From: Agarivorans litoreus
GTDB taxonomy: Bacteria; Pseudomonadota; Gammaproteobacteria; Enterobacterales; Celerinatantimonadaceae
Assembly (NCBI RefSeq): GCF_019649015.1
Contig: NZ_BLPI01000001.1
Span: 310,001-374,000, forward strand
Length of the DNA stretch: 64,000 nt
Direction: 5' to 3'
In this document: piece by piece, positions 20,013 to 29,230 of the stretch
Layout of the letters: each line of letters starts with the position of its first letter
How positions within the stretch are numbered: the first letter of the stretch is position 1
Notes under the pieces: model-generated
The model's database searches: none
What the model was told of the DNA's origin: nothing
Seen by the model: only the letters and a program-made list of their open reading frames with translations
Made by a program: the position numbers and the translations under genes

Positions 20013-21644
20013 TTATGCCGTTTTATCAGCTTTAGTTAGTTTCAAGTTAATTAATGCTAGTGCACCAACCACTAAGAAAATTAGGGTTGCAATGGCACTT
20101 GCAAGACCATAATCCTGACCACCGTCACCTTGGAAGGCTATTCGGTAGGTGTAACTTACGAGTAAGTCGGTTGTACCAGCAGGTGTCGAAGCACCAATGA
20201 TATCAGGACCACCGTTGGTCAATAACTGAATCAAAACAAAGTTGTTAAAGTTAAAGGCAAAAGAAGCCACCAATAATGGTGTTAAAGGTTTCATTAACAA
20301 CGGAACAGTAATGTTGAAGAAGTTGTTAATTGGTCCCGCTCCATCCATTGCAGAAGCTTCGTATAAGTCTTCTGGAATAGACTTAAGCATCCCCAAACAT
20401 AAAATCATCATGTAGGGGTAACCCAACCAAGTGTTAACGATCAAAATCATCGACTTGGCCATTACCGGATCAGTAAACCAGTCTGGTTTGATACCAAATA
20501 AGCCATGTAAGATTTCGTTAATCTCACCAAAGTTTTGGTTGAATAAACCTTTAAATACCAGGATTGAGATAAAGGCTGGAATCGCGTAGGGGAGAATGAG
20601 CACTACGCGATAGATAGCGCGACCTTTTAGCTCTTCCCATTGAATTAGACAGGCTAAAACCATACCAATGGCTAAGGTAAATGCCACGGATGCCGCAGCA
20701 AAAATCACTGTCCAAATGAAGATTTCGATGAACGGTTCTTTAATTCCTTTATCGGTAGCAACACGTTCAAAGTTTTTCCAACCTACGCCAACAGTAAAGC
20801 CAGGCGCTAAACGGCTACCAACAAACTCTCCATCACCATCAATGTACTGGTAGTAACCTGTTTCCATGTTTGGCAGCATAAGCTCGCCAGTCTGGTTGTT
20901 ACGCAGAATAGAAGGTCCGGGTAAAATAGCACCACTTTCTTTTAGCACTACTCCATCTTCAAGGCGTGTATATAACGGCTTCATCGCAGAGAACTTGCGA
21001 AGACCATTCATAACCAGTTCATCTTGATTAGGTGTAACTAATACGATGCTATTAAAGAACTGACGATGAGAGATAATTTCTTTAATTGGCGCTTTTTCAC
21101 TAGTAGGTAAAGCGTCAACTTCTTGTAATTTAATTCGCTTAGTTGGCAGCGTTAATTTGCGCGCTCGAACATCTGCGTTTGACACTACTTCAACAGGACG
21201 AGTAACAAAAAACTTGTCGTCTTGTGACAGTGCTAGAACATACTTACCTTCAGATTCTTGATGCAGCTGAAAGTCAAATGAACCGCCCTTCGCCATATAA
21301 GTTTTCTGGATATGTAACTGCTCTACCCGCTCAAGCGACAACAAGTTGGTGCCACTATAGTTGGTAAAGGCAATTCCAATGGTGTATGCCAGAGGGAAGA
21401 TGATAAATACAACCATCCCCGCAATGCCGGGGAAAATATATCTGTGCGCATACATTTTTTTACTTAAAAAAACGTAAACACCGGTAGAAACAACAACAAG
21501 GGTGAGCAATGCAAATGCATATTCACCACCTGCATACATCAAAACAATTGCATAGCCGTTAAGCAATACAATCGCCGTGATCAGCAGAAGTTTTAGCCAA
21601 GCATACTTGCCTTGCATAAAACCTGGAGACGCAGAAAGACCCAT
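20013..21644 (-). CDS. malF: Maltose ABC transporter permease MalF
   Basis: 543-aa permease, slightly longer than E. coli MalF (514 aa). Three N-terminal helices are followed by a large periplasmic P2 loop (about 95-285), the MalF hallmark that contacts MalE, then further helices and the EAA loop EASAMDGAGPINNFFNITVPL. The C-terminal INLKLTKADKTA is hydrophilic. It pairs with MalG to form the pore. Confidence 0.96.
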   Translation of the reverse strand: MGLSASPGFMQGKYAWLKLLLITAIVLLNGYAIVLMYAGGEYAFALLTLVVVSTGVYVFLSKKMYAHRYIFPGIAGMVVFIIFPLAYTIGIAFTNYSGTNLLSLERVEQLHIQKTYMAKGGSFDFQLHQESEGKYVLALSQDDKFFVTRPVEVVSNADVRARKLTLPTKRIKLQEVDALPTSEKAPIKEIISHRQFFNSIVLVTPNQDELVMNGLRKFSAMKPLYTRLEDGVVLKESGAILPGPSILRNNQTGELMLPNMETGYYQYIDGDGEFVGSRLAPGFTVGVGWKNFERVATDKGIKEPFIEIFIWTVIFAAASVAFTLAIGMVLACLIQWEELKGRAIYRVVLILPYAIPAFISILVFKGLFNQNFGEINEILHGLFGIKPDWFTDPVMAKSMILIVNTWLGYPYMMILCLGMLKSIPEDLYEASAMDGAGPINNFFNITVPLLMKPLTPLLVASFAFNFNNFVLIQLLTNGGPDIIGASTPAGTTDLLVSYTYRIAFQGDGGQDYGLASAIATLIFLVVGALALINLKLTKADKTA

Positions 21645-21682
21645 CTTATGTACAACCTTTGTATTTGACCGAAATTAATAAA

Positions 21683-21708
21683 GAGGAGGATAGACCAATA
21701 TCCTCCTC
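21683..21708 (-). promoter_or_regulatory. Strong hairpin between malE and malF
   Basis: Ten-pair arms GAGGAGGATA / TATCCTCCTC with loop GACCAA in the 87-nt malE-malF spacer. On the minus-strand transcript it is followed by TTTATTAATTTC, a poor T-run, so it is likely to be a leaky terminator or an mRNA-end protector and not a full stop. Confidence 0.7.
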
Positions 21709-21731
21709 CTGACCGAAATAATATGACCGTA

Positions 21732-22913
21732 TTATTTCGCTATGCGACGCGCAGCGGCGTCTAGTGCTTTCTCTAGAGGTTGACGACCACTAGTGATGTT
21801 GGTTAGAGATGTTGCCATCGCAGACCAGAATTTACCCATTGCAGCTACGTTAGGCATTGGCTCACCATCTTGAGCATTTGCGAAAGTTGCAGCGATGCGA
21901 GGGTCGCTTGAAAGCTCTTCCATGTACGACTTAAGTGCTACAGCACCTAGTGGTACATCGTCATTCACAGATTTCAAGCCTTCATTAGTAACAAGGTAGT
22001 TTTCTAGGAACTCTACCGCTAAGTCAGCGTTAGGTGACGCAGAGTTAACCGCACCTGCTAATACACCAACCATTGGCTTAGCTTTGTTACCGTTGATAGT
22101 TGGAATGTAAGTTACACCGTAGTTGATGCCACTTTTTTCCATGTTATCCCAAGCCCAAGGACCGTTGATAACCATTGCTACTTCACCTTTGTTAAAGGCA
22201 GAGTCCATTACACCGTAGTCAGCGCCTTTTGGCATGTGACCATTTTCGATAAGATCTTTAATTACTTTAGCGCCCATTTTAGCGCCGTCAGTTGCAACAC
22301 CGGTATCTTTAACGTCGTAACTACCGTTTTCGTATTTGAAAATGTAACCACCGTTCGCAGCCAGTAGAGGCCATGAGAAGTAAGTATTGTTGTAATCCCA
22401 TAGGATAGCGTGCTTACCAGACTTCTGAAGTTCTGTATCTAGAGCTGGGATTTCTTCCCAAGTCTTAGGAGGGTTTGGCACTAAATCTTTGTTGTAGATA
22501 AGACCTACCGCTTCAATAGCGATTGGGTAGCCGTATACTTTGCCGTCGATAGTAACCGCGTTCCAAGCAAAGTCTTCTACTGCTGCTTTTTTCTCAGCAC
22601 TTGGCTTAAGTTCAGTTAATAGACCTGCATCAACCCAGTCACCGAAACGGTCGTGAGCCCATAAGAAAATATCAGGACCTGAACCAGTTGAAGCCGCTTG
22701 TTGGAATTTACCAGGGGCATCGTCTGGGTGTGCAACACTTACTTTAACACCAGTATCAGCTTCAAAGCGTTTACCTACTTCAGCCAAGCCGTTGTAGCCT
22801 TTATCACCATTTACCCAAATGGTTAATTGGCCTTCTTCAATTGCAGCAAAAGCATTAGATGCCATGCCTAAAGAAGCAACCGCAATAGCAGATGCAAGAA
22901 TTGTCTTTTTCAT
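21732..22913 (-). CDS. malE: Maltose/maltodextrin-binding protein MalE
   Basis: 393-aa periplasmic binding protein. Signal peptide of about 25 residues ([20 protein letters not shown]...AFA), then [20 protein letters not shown], close to E. coli MalE ([20 protein letters not shown]). [12 protein letters not shown], a sugar-stacking region, is conserved. The ATG at 22913 follows AAGGA; an upstream in-frame extension would add 30 residues ahead of the signal peptide and is rejected. First gene of the operon. Confidence 0.96.
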   Translation of the reverse strand: MKKTILASAIAVASLGMASNAFAAIEEGQLTIWVNGDKGYNGLAEVGKRFEADTGVKVSVAHPDDAPGKFQQAASTGSGPDIFLWAHDRFGDWVDAGLLTELKPSAEKKAAVEDFAWNAVTIDGKVYGYPIAIEAVGLIYNKDLVPNPPKTWEEIPALDTELQKSGKHAILWDYNNTYFSWPLLAANGGYIFKYENGSYDVKDTGVATDGAKMGAKVIKDLIENGHMPKGADYGVMDSAFNKGEVAMVINGPWAWDNMEKSGINYGVTYIPTINGNKAKPMVGVLAGAVNSASPNADLAVEFLENYLVTNEGLKSVNDDVPLGAVALKSYMEELSSDPRIAATFANAQDGEPMPNVAAMGKFWSAMATSLTNITSGRQPLEKALDAAARRIAK

Positions 22914-23023
22914 TAGCCTTTCCTTAACTGTCGTTATGATTATTTTTGGGTCGCAAGAGTAACTTGCTGCGCTAGATTCTAGCTCATAAGGCTGGTTTAA
23001 CACATGACTTAGCTCGCACTTTT

Positions 23024-23037
23024 GAAATTATACTACA
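23024..23037 (-). promoter_or_regulatory. malE -10 region with overlapping half-operator
   Basis: Minus-strand TGTAGTATAATTTC contains a TATAAT -10 and a TGTAGT half-site like that in the palindrome at 23142-23159. No good -35 is seen 16-18 nt upstream, which suggests an activator-dependent promoter, about 110 nt from the malE start. Confidence 0.5.
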
Positions 23038-23069
23038 AACACCTAAACCGAGGTGCAGCCTGCCTTAAG

Positions 23070-23086
23070 AGGTGATTTAATCACCT
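23070..23086. promoter_or_regulatory. Palindrome upstream of malE
   Basis: Perfect palindrome with arms AGGTGAT / ATCACCT and a 3-nt TTA centre, about 35 nt upstream of the malE -10. Its place fits a regulator-binding site. I do not recognise the protein. Confidence 0.5.
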
Positions 23087-23141
23087 AACAGTGGTAATAA
23101 AACAACAAAACATCCACCAAATAAGCTTGAAAACCTTTCCA

Positions 23142-23159
23142 TGTAGTAATTAAACTACA
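23142..23159. promoter_or_regulatory. TGTAGT-N6-ACTACA operator candidate
   Basis: Perfect 6-bp half-sites around AATTAA, 39 nt from the yejK stop and about 230 nt upstream of malE. The same half-site recurs at the malE -10, about 120 nt away, so a repressor could loop between them. Confidence 0.5.
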
Positions 23160-23198
23160 GAAATGAAACTGATAACCTTTTCAAGCAATCCAATTAAC

Positions 23199-24203
23199 TT
23201 ATTTGTTATTTTTCAACTGTTCTCTTAAGTTAGGTGGGATTCCAACGATCGTCAATGTATCTGTTGCTTCGTCGTAAAAAACGCGATCTCCTAACAATTT
23301 TTGTTCGAAACTTACCGACACCCCTTTCCCCTGACCAAAACATTTAGCCAGCTTTTTCAGTGCTGTTCGATCAGCAGGGAATTGTTCTTCAAGGGGGTAG
23401 TTCTCAGCAGCAAACTGGTAGAAATCGACGTTCTCTTCGGCAGTAGGTAAAGCCTTAGCTAACTCGCCAACTACAATGTCTTCGCCATCTTTTAGCTGTT
23501 GTTCACAATAAGACTTAACTTCATCTTTATAGGCGAGTTTTTCTTCTTTATCTAACTGAGTAGCTTGACAGTAATCATCAACAGCTTGCATAAGTACTGC
23601 ATTTTGCATTTTTACGTCTAAACCATCGTCACACCCCAAGAACTCCACAAAGAAATCTGCAATTTTTCTCCCAGCCCTTCCTTTTATATAAGAAACATAA
23701 CGCTGAGACTCTGGATTACGTTGCATGTCGGTAATATCAATGCGAGCAGCAAGTTGTACAGAGCTTGTTTCTAAATAACGACTAGCTGTAAGTTCTAAGC
23801 TATCGTCTACTGCAGGTGAGGTTTTATTTTCTAACAGCATGATAAGCAAAAACTCGCCCGCAACATGCTCATAGTTGGCCAGAAGCAATACTCCTTGCTC
23901 CACAAAATCATATTTCTTTAGTTCTTCAACCAATACCGCGCCAGCATCAACACTGTATTTATGAAAATCAACGTCTTGACTTAATAAGGCATCCAATTGT
24001 TGTTTGAAGGGGCTATCATTTTCTTGGTTATAAAAACCAAAGCCTTTAGCTGCTCTTCCACTATAGTTGAGATGTAAACTCTCGATTAAGCTAAGTGCCT
24101 CTTCGCTATGAGCCATTTCTTCAGCTCGTGCTTGCAGCCCAATGGTGCCATCTTCAACTAGCTCTAGTGAATGTAAAATAAGGTGTTTTAAGGAAATGCT
24201 CAT
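23199..24203 (-). CDS. yejK: Nucleoid-associated protein YejK
   Basis: 334 aa, same length class as E. coli YejK/NdpA (335 aa), a nucleoid-associated protein of unclear function. Visible family text: ARAEEMAHSEEAL near the N-terminus, FLGCDDGLDVK, and the C-terminal FEQKLLGDRVFYDEATDTLTI. It is divergent from yejL-yejM, the arrangement conserved in enterics and Vibrio. Confidence 0.93.
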   Translation of the reverse strand: MSISLKHLILHSLELVEDGTIGLQARAEEMAHSEEALSLIESLHLNYSGRAAKGFGFYNQENDSPFKQQLDALLSQDVDFHKYSVDAGAVLVEELKKYDFVEQGVLLLANYEHVAGEFLLIMLLENKTSPAVDDSLELTASRYLETSSVQLAARIDITDMQRNPESQRYVSYIKGRAGRKIADFFVEFLGCDDGLDVKMQNAVLMQAVDDYCQATQLDKEEKLAYKDEVKSYCEQQLKDGEDIVVGELAKALPTAEENVDFYQFAAENYPLEEQFPADRTALKKLAKCFGQGKGVSVSFEQKLLGDRVFYDEATDTLTIVGIPPNLREQLKNNK

Positions 24204-24278
24204 GGTCTGTTACTGTTAGTGTTTGCTGACAAGGTGGGGTATTATACGCGTCTTTATCAAAAAATTTGCAGAGAAGTA

Positions 24279-24500
24279 ATGGCAATAGTTTCAAAATATT
24301 CCACTGAACAGGTGGAACAATTACTTAATGATGTACTCAAAGTAGTCGACAATCACAATGTAACCACTGATTTGGCGCTAATGGTACTGGGCAATGCAGC
24401 TACCTGTATGATAAATCAGCGTGTTGCACCTGAGCAAAGAAAGAAGCTCACCGAGGGCTTTGCCAAAGCCCTTAAGAATTCGATTAACGACGAAAAATAA
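24279..24500 (+). CDS. yejL: UPF0352 protein YejL
   Basis: 73-aa helical protein. YSTEQVEQLLNDVLKVV and DLALMVLGNAATCMINQ match E. coli YejL closely in length and pattern. The ATG at 24279 has GAGAAG upstream and agrees with the family start; a longer frame from 24219 is rejected. It precedes yejM by 26 nt. Function unknown. Confidence 0.92.
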   Translation: MAIVSKYSTEQVEQLLNDVLKVVDNHNVTTDLALMVLGNAATCMINQRVAPEQRKKLTEGFAKALKNSINDEK

Positions 24501-24526
24501 GCATACTAAGGATTTTCTGTCTCGCA

Positions 24527-26338
24527 ATGGTAAATAGCTCAAAACAGTACCGCGACAAGGTGTCTCAACTCATTAGTTGGGGCCACTGGTTTTGTTTATC
24601 TAACATTATTCTAGCGTTAATGGTTGGCTTGCGCTATTTGGTATTAGCTACACCACCAGAAACTTTTTTAGGCCAAAGCTATTTAATTGTTAGTTGGCTC
24701 GGGCAATTTGCCTTTATCGCCTTTGTTATATTCTTGTTAACCTTATTCCCACTCAGCTTTATTATTCCCAGTAATCGCTCGATGCGCTTTGTTGGTGCCG
24801 TGTTTGCAACCATTGGGATCAGCTTACTAATTGTTGATACCGAGGTTTTTGCCACATTTAGCTTACACTTAAACCCAACGCTGATAGAGCTACTTATAGA
24901 TAAAGAGCAAAACAGCCAAGCCAATACACTTAACCTATTGTTTGTATCTGTGCCTTTCATCTTTCTATTGGAGCTATGGCTAGCGAAGCTATGCTGGAAG
25001 TATTTACGTCGTTTAGAGCATAAGCGCCTAGGTGGACCTATTGCGGGTGTATTGTTTATTTGTTTTTTGTTAACCCACTTTGTGCATGCGTGGGCAGATG
25101 CAACAAACTACACTACCATTACTCGGCAAAAGAATAACTTTCCTTTATTTTACCCTCTTACCGCGCGTAGCTTTCTACAGGAGCAAGGCATTTTTGATGT
25201 TGACGCTTACTACAAGCAAATTAAAGCGCAAGAAGAACAGCAAGGACGCCTTCGTTACCCAGTATCCCCTTTAAAATACAACCAAGTAGAACACCGTTAC
25301 AACTTAATGATTGTGGTAGTGGAGGGTTTACGTTGGGATATGCTAAACCAGCAGGCGATGCCAAATAGCTGGAAGCAGGCTAAACACTCTAGCCAATTTT
25401 TTAGTCACTTCAGTGGCAGCAACAAACCTCAAGAAGGCTTGTTCAGCCTATTCTATGGTATTCCAACCAGTTATTGGCCTAGCTTCAAAGCAGAGCGCCA
25501 AGGCTCTGTACTAGTCTCTGCGCTTCAAGACAACAATTACCAGATTGAATTGTTCAGTAGTCGCGGCTTAAATCTACCTGAATTGGCTGAAACCAGCTTT
25601 AGCGAACTTTCAAACCTTGATATGACCCAATGGCCAGGCGGGGCTGCTGGCGATGAAAAAGCGGTCCAAGAATGGTTAACTTGGCAACAAAGCCAATACG
25701 CTCAGCTTCCTTGGTTTAACTTTCTTTACTTAAATGGTGTTGCGGCCTACGACAATGGCAGTGGTAGTACAATAAGCGAAGTAACTCCGGAGTCTTTAAG
25801 CCAACACTATAGCGAAGCAGCCCACGCGGTAGATCAGCAACTAAACAAAGTTTATCTACAATTAGTCCAAAGTGGTCAATTAGAACGCACTATCTTACTG
25901 GTCACCTCTGACTACGGAAACGAACTCAATGATGCAAACAGCAATTATTGGGGAAACAATAGCAACTTTAGTCGTTATCAAACCCAAGTACCTTTATTTA
26001 TATCTTGGCCAGATAGAACCCCTTTGCTTTTACACGGTGATACCAGCCATAACGATATAGTGCCAACCATACTCGAAGAAATGCTGGCGGTAGCATCAAA
26101 CAGTACAAACTACAGTAGTGGCCAAAATTTATTTAAAAAACGCAAGCGTGATTGGGTTTTAATTGGTAACCAAGAGCAACAAGCTGTGGTTCAAAACAAC
26201 CAAATAACTCTCTTTGATCAATCGGGTAGCTATCAGGTACTGGATCGTGATTTAAAAGCCAGTAATGCTCGAGTATCAGTCCCAATGCTGGTACAAGTAC
26301 TAAACGACTTAAAGCGTTTTTATCAGCCACAACAATAA
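24527..26338 (+). CDS. yejM: Inner membrane sulfatase-fold protein YejM (PbgA/LapC)
   Basis: 603 aa. Five N-terminal membrane helices (about 15-190, DUF3413) are followed by a periplasmic alkaline-phosphatase/sulfatase-fold domain (from about 250: NLMIVVVEGLRWDML, HFSGSNKPQEGLFSLFYG, VTSDYGNE). In E. coli, YejM senses lipopolysaccharide at the inner membrane and restrains LapB-dependent degradation of LpxC. The metal nucleophile region has Ser/Asn around GSNKPQ in place of a formylglycine motif, consistent with a non-enzymatic regulator. Confidence 0.93.
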   Translation: MVNSSKQYRDKVSQLISWGHWFCLSNIILALMVGLRYLVLATPPETFLGQSYLIVSWLGQFAFIAFVIFLLTLFPLSFIIPSNRSMRFVGAVFATIGISLLIVDTEVFATFSLHLNPTLIELLIDKEQNSQANTLNLLFVSVPFIFLLELWLAKLCWKYLRRLEHKRLGGPIAGVLFICFLLTHFVHAWADATNYTTITRQKNNFPLFYPLTARSFLQEQGIFDVDAYYKQIKAQEEQQGRLRYPVSPLKYNQVEHRYNLMIVVVEGLRWDMLNQQAMPNSWKQAKHSSQFFSHFSGSNKPQEGLFSLFYGIPTSYWPSFKAERQGSVLVSALQDNNYQIELFSSRGLNLPELAETSFSELSNLDMTQWPGGAAGDEKAVQEWLTWQQSQYAQLPWFNFLYLNGVAAYDNGSGSTISEVTPESLSQHYSEAAHAVDQQLNKVYLQLVQSGQLERTILLVTSDYGNELNDANSNYWGNNSNFSRYQTQVPLFISWPDRTPLLLHGDTSHNDIVPTILEEMLAVASNSTNYSSGQNLFKKRKRDWVLIGNQEQQAVVQNNQITLFDQSGSYQVLDRDLKASNARVSVPMLVQVLNDLKRFYQPQQ

Positions 26339-26384
26339 TTTGTACATTGAATGAACACTTAAGCACAAAAACCAAAGTGGTGTA

Positions 26385-26413
26385 TTGACAGCACACCGAT
26401 AGCTAAGTAAATT
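26385..26413 (+). promoter_or_regulatory. tRNA-Pro promoter
   Basis: TTGACA at 26385-26390, a 17-nt spacer, and TAAATT at 26408-26413, 12 nt before the tRNA 5' end. A perfect -35 with ideal spacing suits a stable RNA gene. Confidence 0.75.
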
Positions 26414-26425
26414 CATTGCTCAATT

Positions 26426-26502
26426 CGGAACGTAGCGCAGCCTGGTAGCGCACCGTCATGGGGTGTCGGGGGTCGGAGGTTCAAATCCTCTCGTTCCGAC
26501 CA
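26426..26502 (+). tRNA. tRNA-Pro (anticodon GGG)
   Basis: 77 nt including an encoded CCA end. The acceptor arms CGGAACG / CGTTCCG pair perfectly, the D arm reads GCGC...GCGC, the anticodon loop is ATGGGGT (anticodon GGG), and the T arm is GGAGG-TTCAAAT-CCTCT. It matches E. coli proL except in the acceptor stem. A promoter and a strong terminator flank it, so it is a single-gene unit. Confidence 0.98.
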
Positions 26503-26509
26503 TATTTTA

Positions 26510-26538
26510 CAAAGGGTTAGCTTCGGCTAACCCTTTTG
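26510..26538 (+). terminator. Terminator of tRNA-Pro
   Basis: Stem AAAGGGTTAGC / GCTAACCCTTT with a TTCG tetraloop and a following T-rich tail, 8 nt after the tRNA. Confidence 0.95.
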
Positions 26539-26997
26539 TATTTTTAAGCATGACTAGGGTCTGTTTATTCAGTGTCCTCTTATCAAATGCATTGAAATAG
26601 CCCAATAAAGCGCTGGGAGGATTGACAGTATAATTGCCGCTTAGTGGGTTAAAGTTTTAGGGCTACACTCTGTATCAACCAATTCATCAAGTGCTAGGCA
26701 ATACCCCGTAACATCTATATGCAATCACTCACCGCAGACTTTAAGCAATACTTTGTGGAAAGATTAGCCTTAAGGTGTGCAAGGATCTCCCGTTAAGTTG
26801 CGGCCTAGCTTAATACTTAACCCCCGTTAACCCCAATACTGCCTAACAGTAATAAAACTGATAATACAAAAAATAATGCTAGTTAGTTGAAATACTCTGG
26901 GATTGGGGCTGGTGCATATCAGTTTTAATCCTGAGCCTGAACGATTCGCGCCAAAGAAAAGCTGATTCATAAAAAGCTATGAGCTAGAAATCGAAAA
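26539..26997. other. Gene-free stretch after tRNA-Pro
   Basis: About 460 bases without a convincing gene. A 25-codon frame at 26719-26796 (plus) starts MQSLTADFKQYFVERLAL and stops; it could be the remnant of a protein start, but has no clear ribosome binding site. Nothing else stands out. The area 3' of a tRNA is a usual insertion site, but I see no integrase or repeated tRNA end. Confidence 0.4.
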
Positions 26998-27163
26998 TAA
27001 TACCAATCACACTAAGTAAGTGATCAAAAATAACGCAGGAAAAATGCTCGAGAACAAAGCATGTTTTTTCGATAAGTAGTTATTCTACAATCAAAAATTC
27101 TAACGCAGTTATCAAGTATTTTAACCCGATAGAATGAACAGGTACTTAGTACGATTGGTATAA
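26998..27163. mobile_element. MITE-like element, 160 bp, with TAA duplication
   Basis: The element proper is 27001-27160, with terminal inverted repeats TACCAATCACACTAAGTA and, read inward from the right, TACCAATCGTACTAAGTA (16 of 18 identical). Both sides carry the trinucleotide TAA (26998-27000 and 27161-27163), a target duplication. It encodes no transposase. From memory, similar TACCAAT-ended intergenic repeats are common in marine Alteromonadales. Confidence 0.75.
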
Positions 27164-27544
27164 CCTCACTTTGACGCCATGGTGAATACGATTGTATTTG
27201 TGAGTATGCAACCTTTGCATAAATGCCGAGTGACAATGGTAATGAGTAAAATGAATGCTGAAGTCTTGTTCGTTGCTGCTTAATTAGTACAGACTTCCTA
27301 ATACGAACACAGTTTTTAAAAGTGCTTATTGATGAAACAAAGTTGTAACGAAAACTAAAACCGACTGAAAATGTGATAAAGCAAACGCTAACAATCCACT
27401 AGAGAACTAAGGTTAATTTCAAACTGCAGCAAAGGTGCATTACCAAGGCTCCTTTCGATAGCACCAAACCGTGGAAGTAAACAGGTGAGAAGATCCGCGC
27501 CAGTGCTGTAGCTAGCACCAGCGCTACTTTAACAAAACAAGTAA
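27164..27544. other. Gene-free stretch before the SulP gene end
   Basis: About 380 bases with no supported gene. Near the right edge (27486-27533) lies an imperfect stem-loop with GTAGC / GCTAC arms, after the SulP stop on its strand, but without a T-run. Confidence 0.4.
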
Positions 27545-29230
27545 CTAAATGGCCGCTCCTTGCTGCACACTGTCTGACGCCGCATTAATGCGTTTTACTA
27601 CCGCTAATCCTTTTTCTAAGGCTTCGGTGCGGCTATCTACGATATGCTCTTGATCTATCCAATCGCGAATTTGGATTTTTTCTAGCTGCTCCATGGTTTG
27701 CTCGTTAGGGCTGTAGAGGAACACTTCACAGCCAGCATCTAAGGCATCACGCATGGCGTTTTCCAGCGCTAGCGCCACGGTAACGTCAATCATTGGTACC
27801 GCGCTAAGATCTAGCACCATTACTTTGTACTGCTCCACGGCTGCGTGTTGTCTGGCAATGGCTTTTGATACTCCAAAAATCATTGGCCCAGAGAGGTAGA
27901 AAAACAATAGCTGGCCCTTGGCTTGGTCTAACAACCGGCGTTCTGAATCTTCAAGCGGGACGCCGTCGTCGGCGTCAGATATCGCCTTAACGTTTTTCTC
28001 CTGAACCCGGCTAAGCTTTTCGATAGTAATTACGTTGGCGAGGAATACTCCAATGCCTACCGCGTAAATTAGGTCAACAAACACGGTAAGAAATAGCACG
28101 CCGTACATGATGCAAGTCGGGACTAAAGATACCCGGTGGGCGCGTTTGATGAAGCTCCAATCAAGAATATTTAGACCAACATACATAGCAATACCCGCAA
28201 GAACGGCCAACGGAATTGGCTGGGTAAGCGGCGCTAACCAAAGCACCACTAACAGCAAGATAATCGCGCGCACAATGCCAGAGAGTGGAGAGCTTCCGCC
28301 TACTTGAACATTCACCACAGTTCCCATAGTCGCGCCCGCGCCAGGCAAGCCACCAAACAGGCCTGAAACTGTATTTGCAATGCCCTGCCCCATTAACTCT
28401 CGGTTAGAGTCATGCTCTTTGCGGGTTAAGCTATCGGCAATTACTGCAGTAAGTAGCGTATCGATACAGCCTAAAGTACCCAGCACTAAGGCATCAACCA
28501 GCATTTCGCTAAGCAGGCCCCAAGTAAAAGTGGGCCAAATAATCGATGGTAGGCCACTTGGGATCTCTCCAATACGGCGAATACCCTCGTCACTAAATAG
28601 CAGCATAGACACTAAAGTAACCGCCACCAGCGCGACCAATTGTGGAGGGATTATTTTTTTGTATTTATTAGGCATGAATAAGAGTGCGCCTAAGGTCATC
28701 AGCCCTAACAGGAACTCGCCAAAGTGCATATTTCGAATTAAGTCGGGAATCGCCTGCAGGGTTCCAAGGGCTCCACCGGCAGGAGTGGATTGGCCTAAAA
28801 AGGGCGCCAACTGGAGGATGACCAAAATGACCCCAACGCCAGACATAAAGCCAGAAATAACACTATAAGGCATCAAGGTAATGTATTTACCTAGCTTAAG
28901 GGCGCCAAGGGCGATTTGGAATAGTCCGGCCATCATCACCACGGTAAATGCCATGGCGGGCCCGTTTTCTGGGTGTTTGGCTATCATGGTGGTAAGTACC
29001 GCCGCCATGACGACGGTCATCGGTCCGGTTGGCTCGGAGATCAAAGTGCGCGAACCGCCAAATAACGCGGCAAACAAACCTACTAAAATGGCGCCCCAAA
29101 GACCCGCTTGAGGTCCTGCTCCCGATGCAACACCAAACGCTAAAGCCATTGGTAGTGAGACGATAGCAGTGGTAACACCACCAAACAAATCGCCCTTAAT
29201 GTTCATTGATTCAAACTTACCCTTAACCAA
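27545..29230 (-). CDS. SulP-family anion (sulfate/bicarbonate) transporter
   Basis: 561-aa inner-membrane transporter: about 10-12 helices (up to about 405) followed by a cytoplasmic STAS domain (about 435-545, with VMVLDLSAVPMIDVTVA). ISEPTGPMTVVMAAV is the conserved SulP substrate-site stretch. SulP proteins carry sulfate, bicarbonate or dicarboxylates, often with sodium; similarity in feel to BicA suggests bicarbonate, but this is inference. The start is taken as TTG at 29230, because AAGGAG lies 7 nt upstream; an ATG at 29206 has only a weak site and would shorten the N-terminus. Confidence 0.88.
   Translation of the reverse strand: MVKGKFESMNIKGDLFGGVTTAIVSLPMALAFGVASGAGPQAGLWGAILVGLFAALFGGSRTLISEPTGPMTVVMAAVLTTMIAKHPENGPAMAFTVVMMAGLFQIALGALKLGKYITLMPYSVISGFMSGVGVILVILQLAPFLGQSTPAGGALGTLQAIPDLIRNMHFGEFLLGLMTLGALLFMPNKYKKIIPPQLVALVAVTLVSMLLFSDEGIRRIGEIPSGLPSIIWPTFTWGLLSEMLVDALVLGTLGCIDTLLTAVIADSLTRKEHDSNRELMGQGIANTVSGLFGGLPGAGATMGTVVNVQVGGSSPLSGIVRAIILLLVVLWLAPLTQPIPLAVLAGIAMYVGLNILDWSFIKRAHRVSLVPTCIMYGVLFLTVFVDLIYAVGIGVFLANVITIEKLSRVQEKNVKAISDADDGVPLEDSERRLLDQAKGQLLFFYLSGPMIFGVSKAIARQHAAVEQYKVMVLDLSAVPMIDVTVALALENAMRDALDAGCEVFLYSPNEQTMEQLEKIQIRDWIDQEHIVDSRTEALEKGLAVVKRINAASDSVQQGAAI

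Noticed and set aside
26719..26796. 25-codon frame after tRNA-Pro as a gene
   Set aside because: Too short, no ribosome binding site, and not recognised; could at most be a remnant.
26426..27163. Integrated genomic island at tRNA-Pro
   Set aside because: No integrase and no repeated tRNA 3' end found; only a MITE lies beyond.
27024..27236. 70-codon minus-strand frame
   Set aside because: Most of it lies inside the MITE at 26998-27163; no ribosome binding site or family text.
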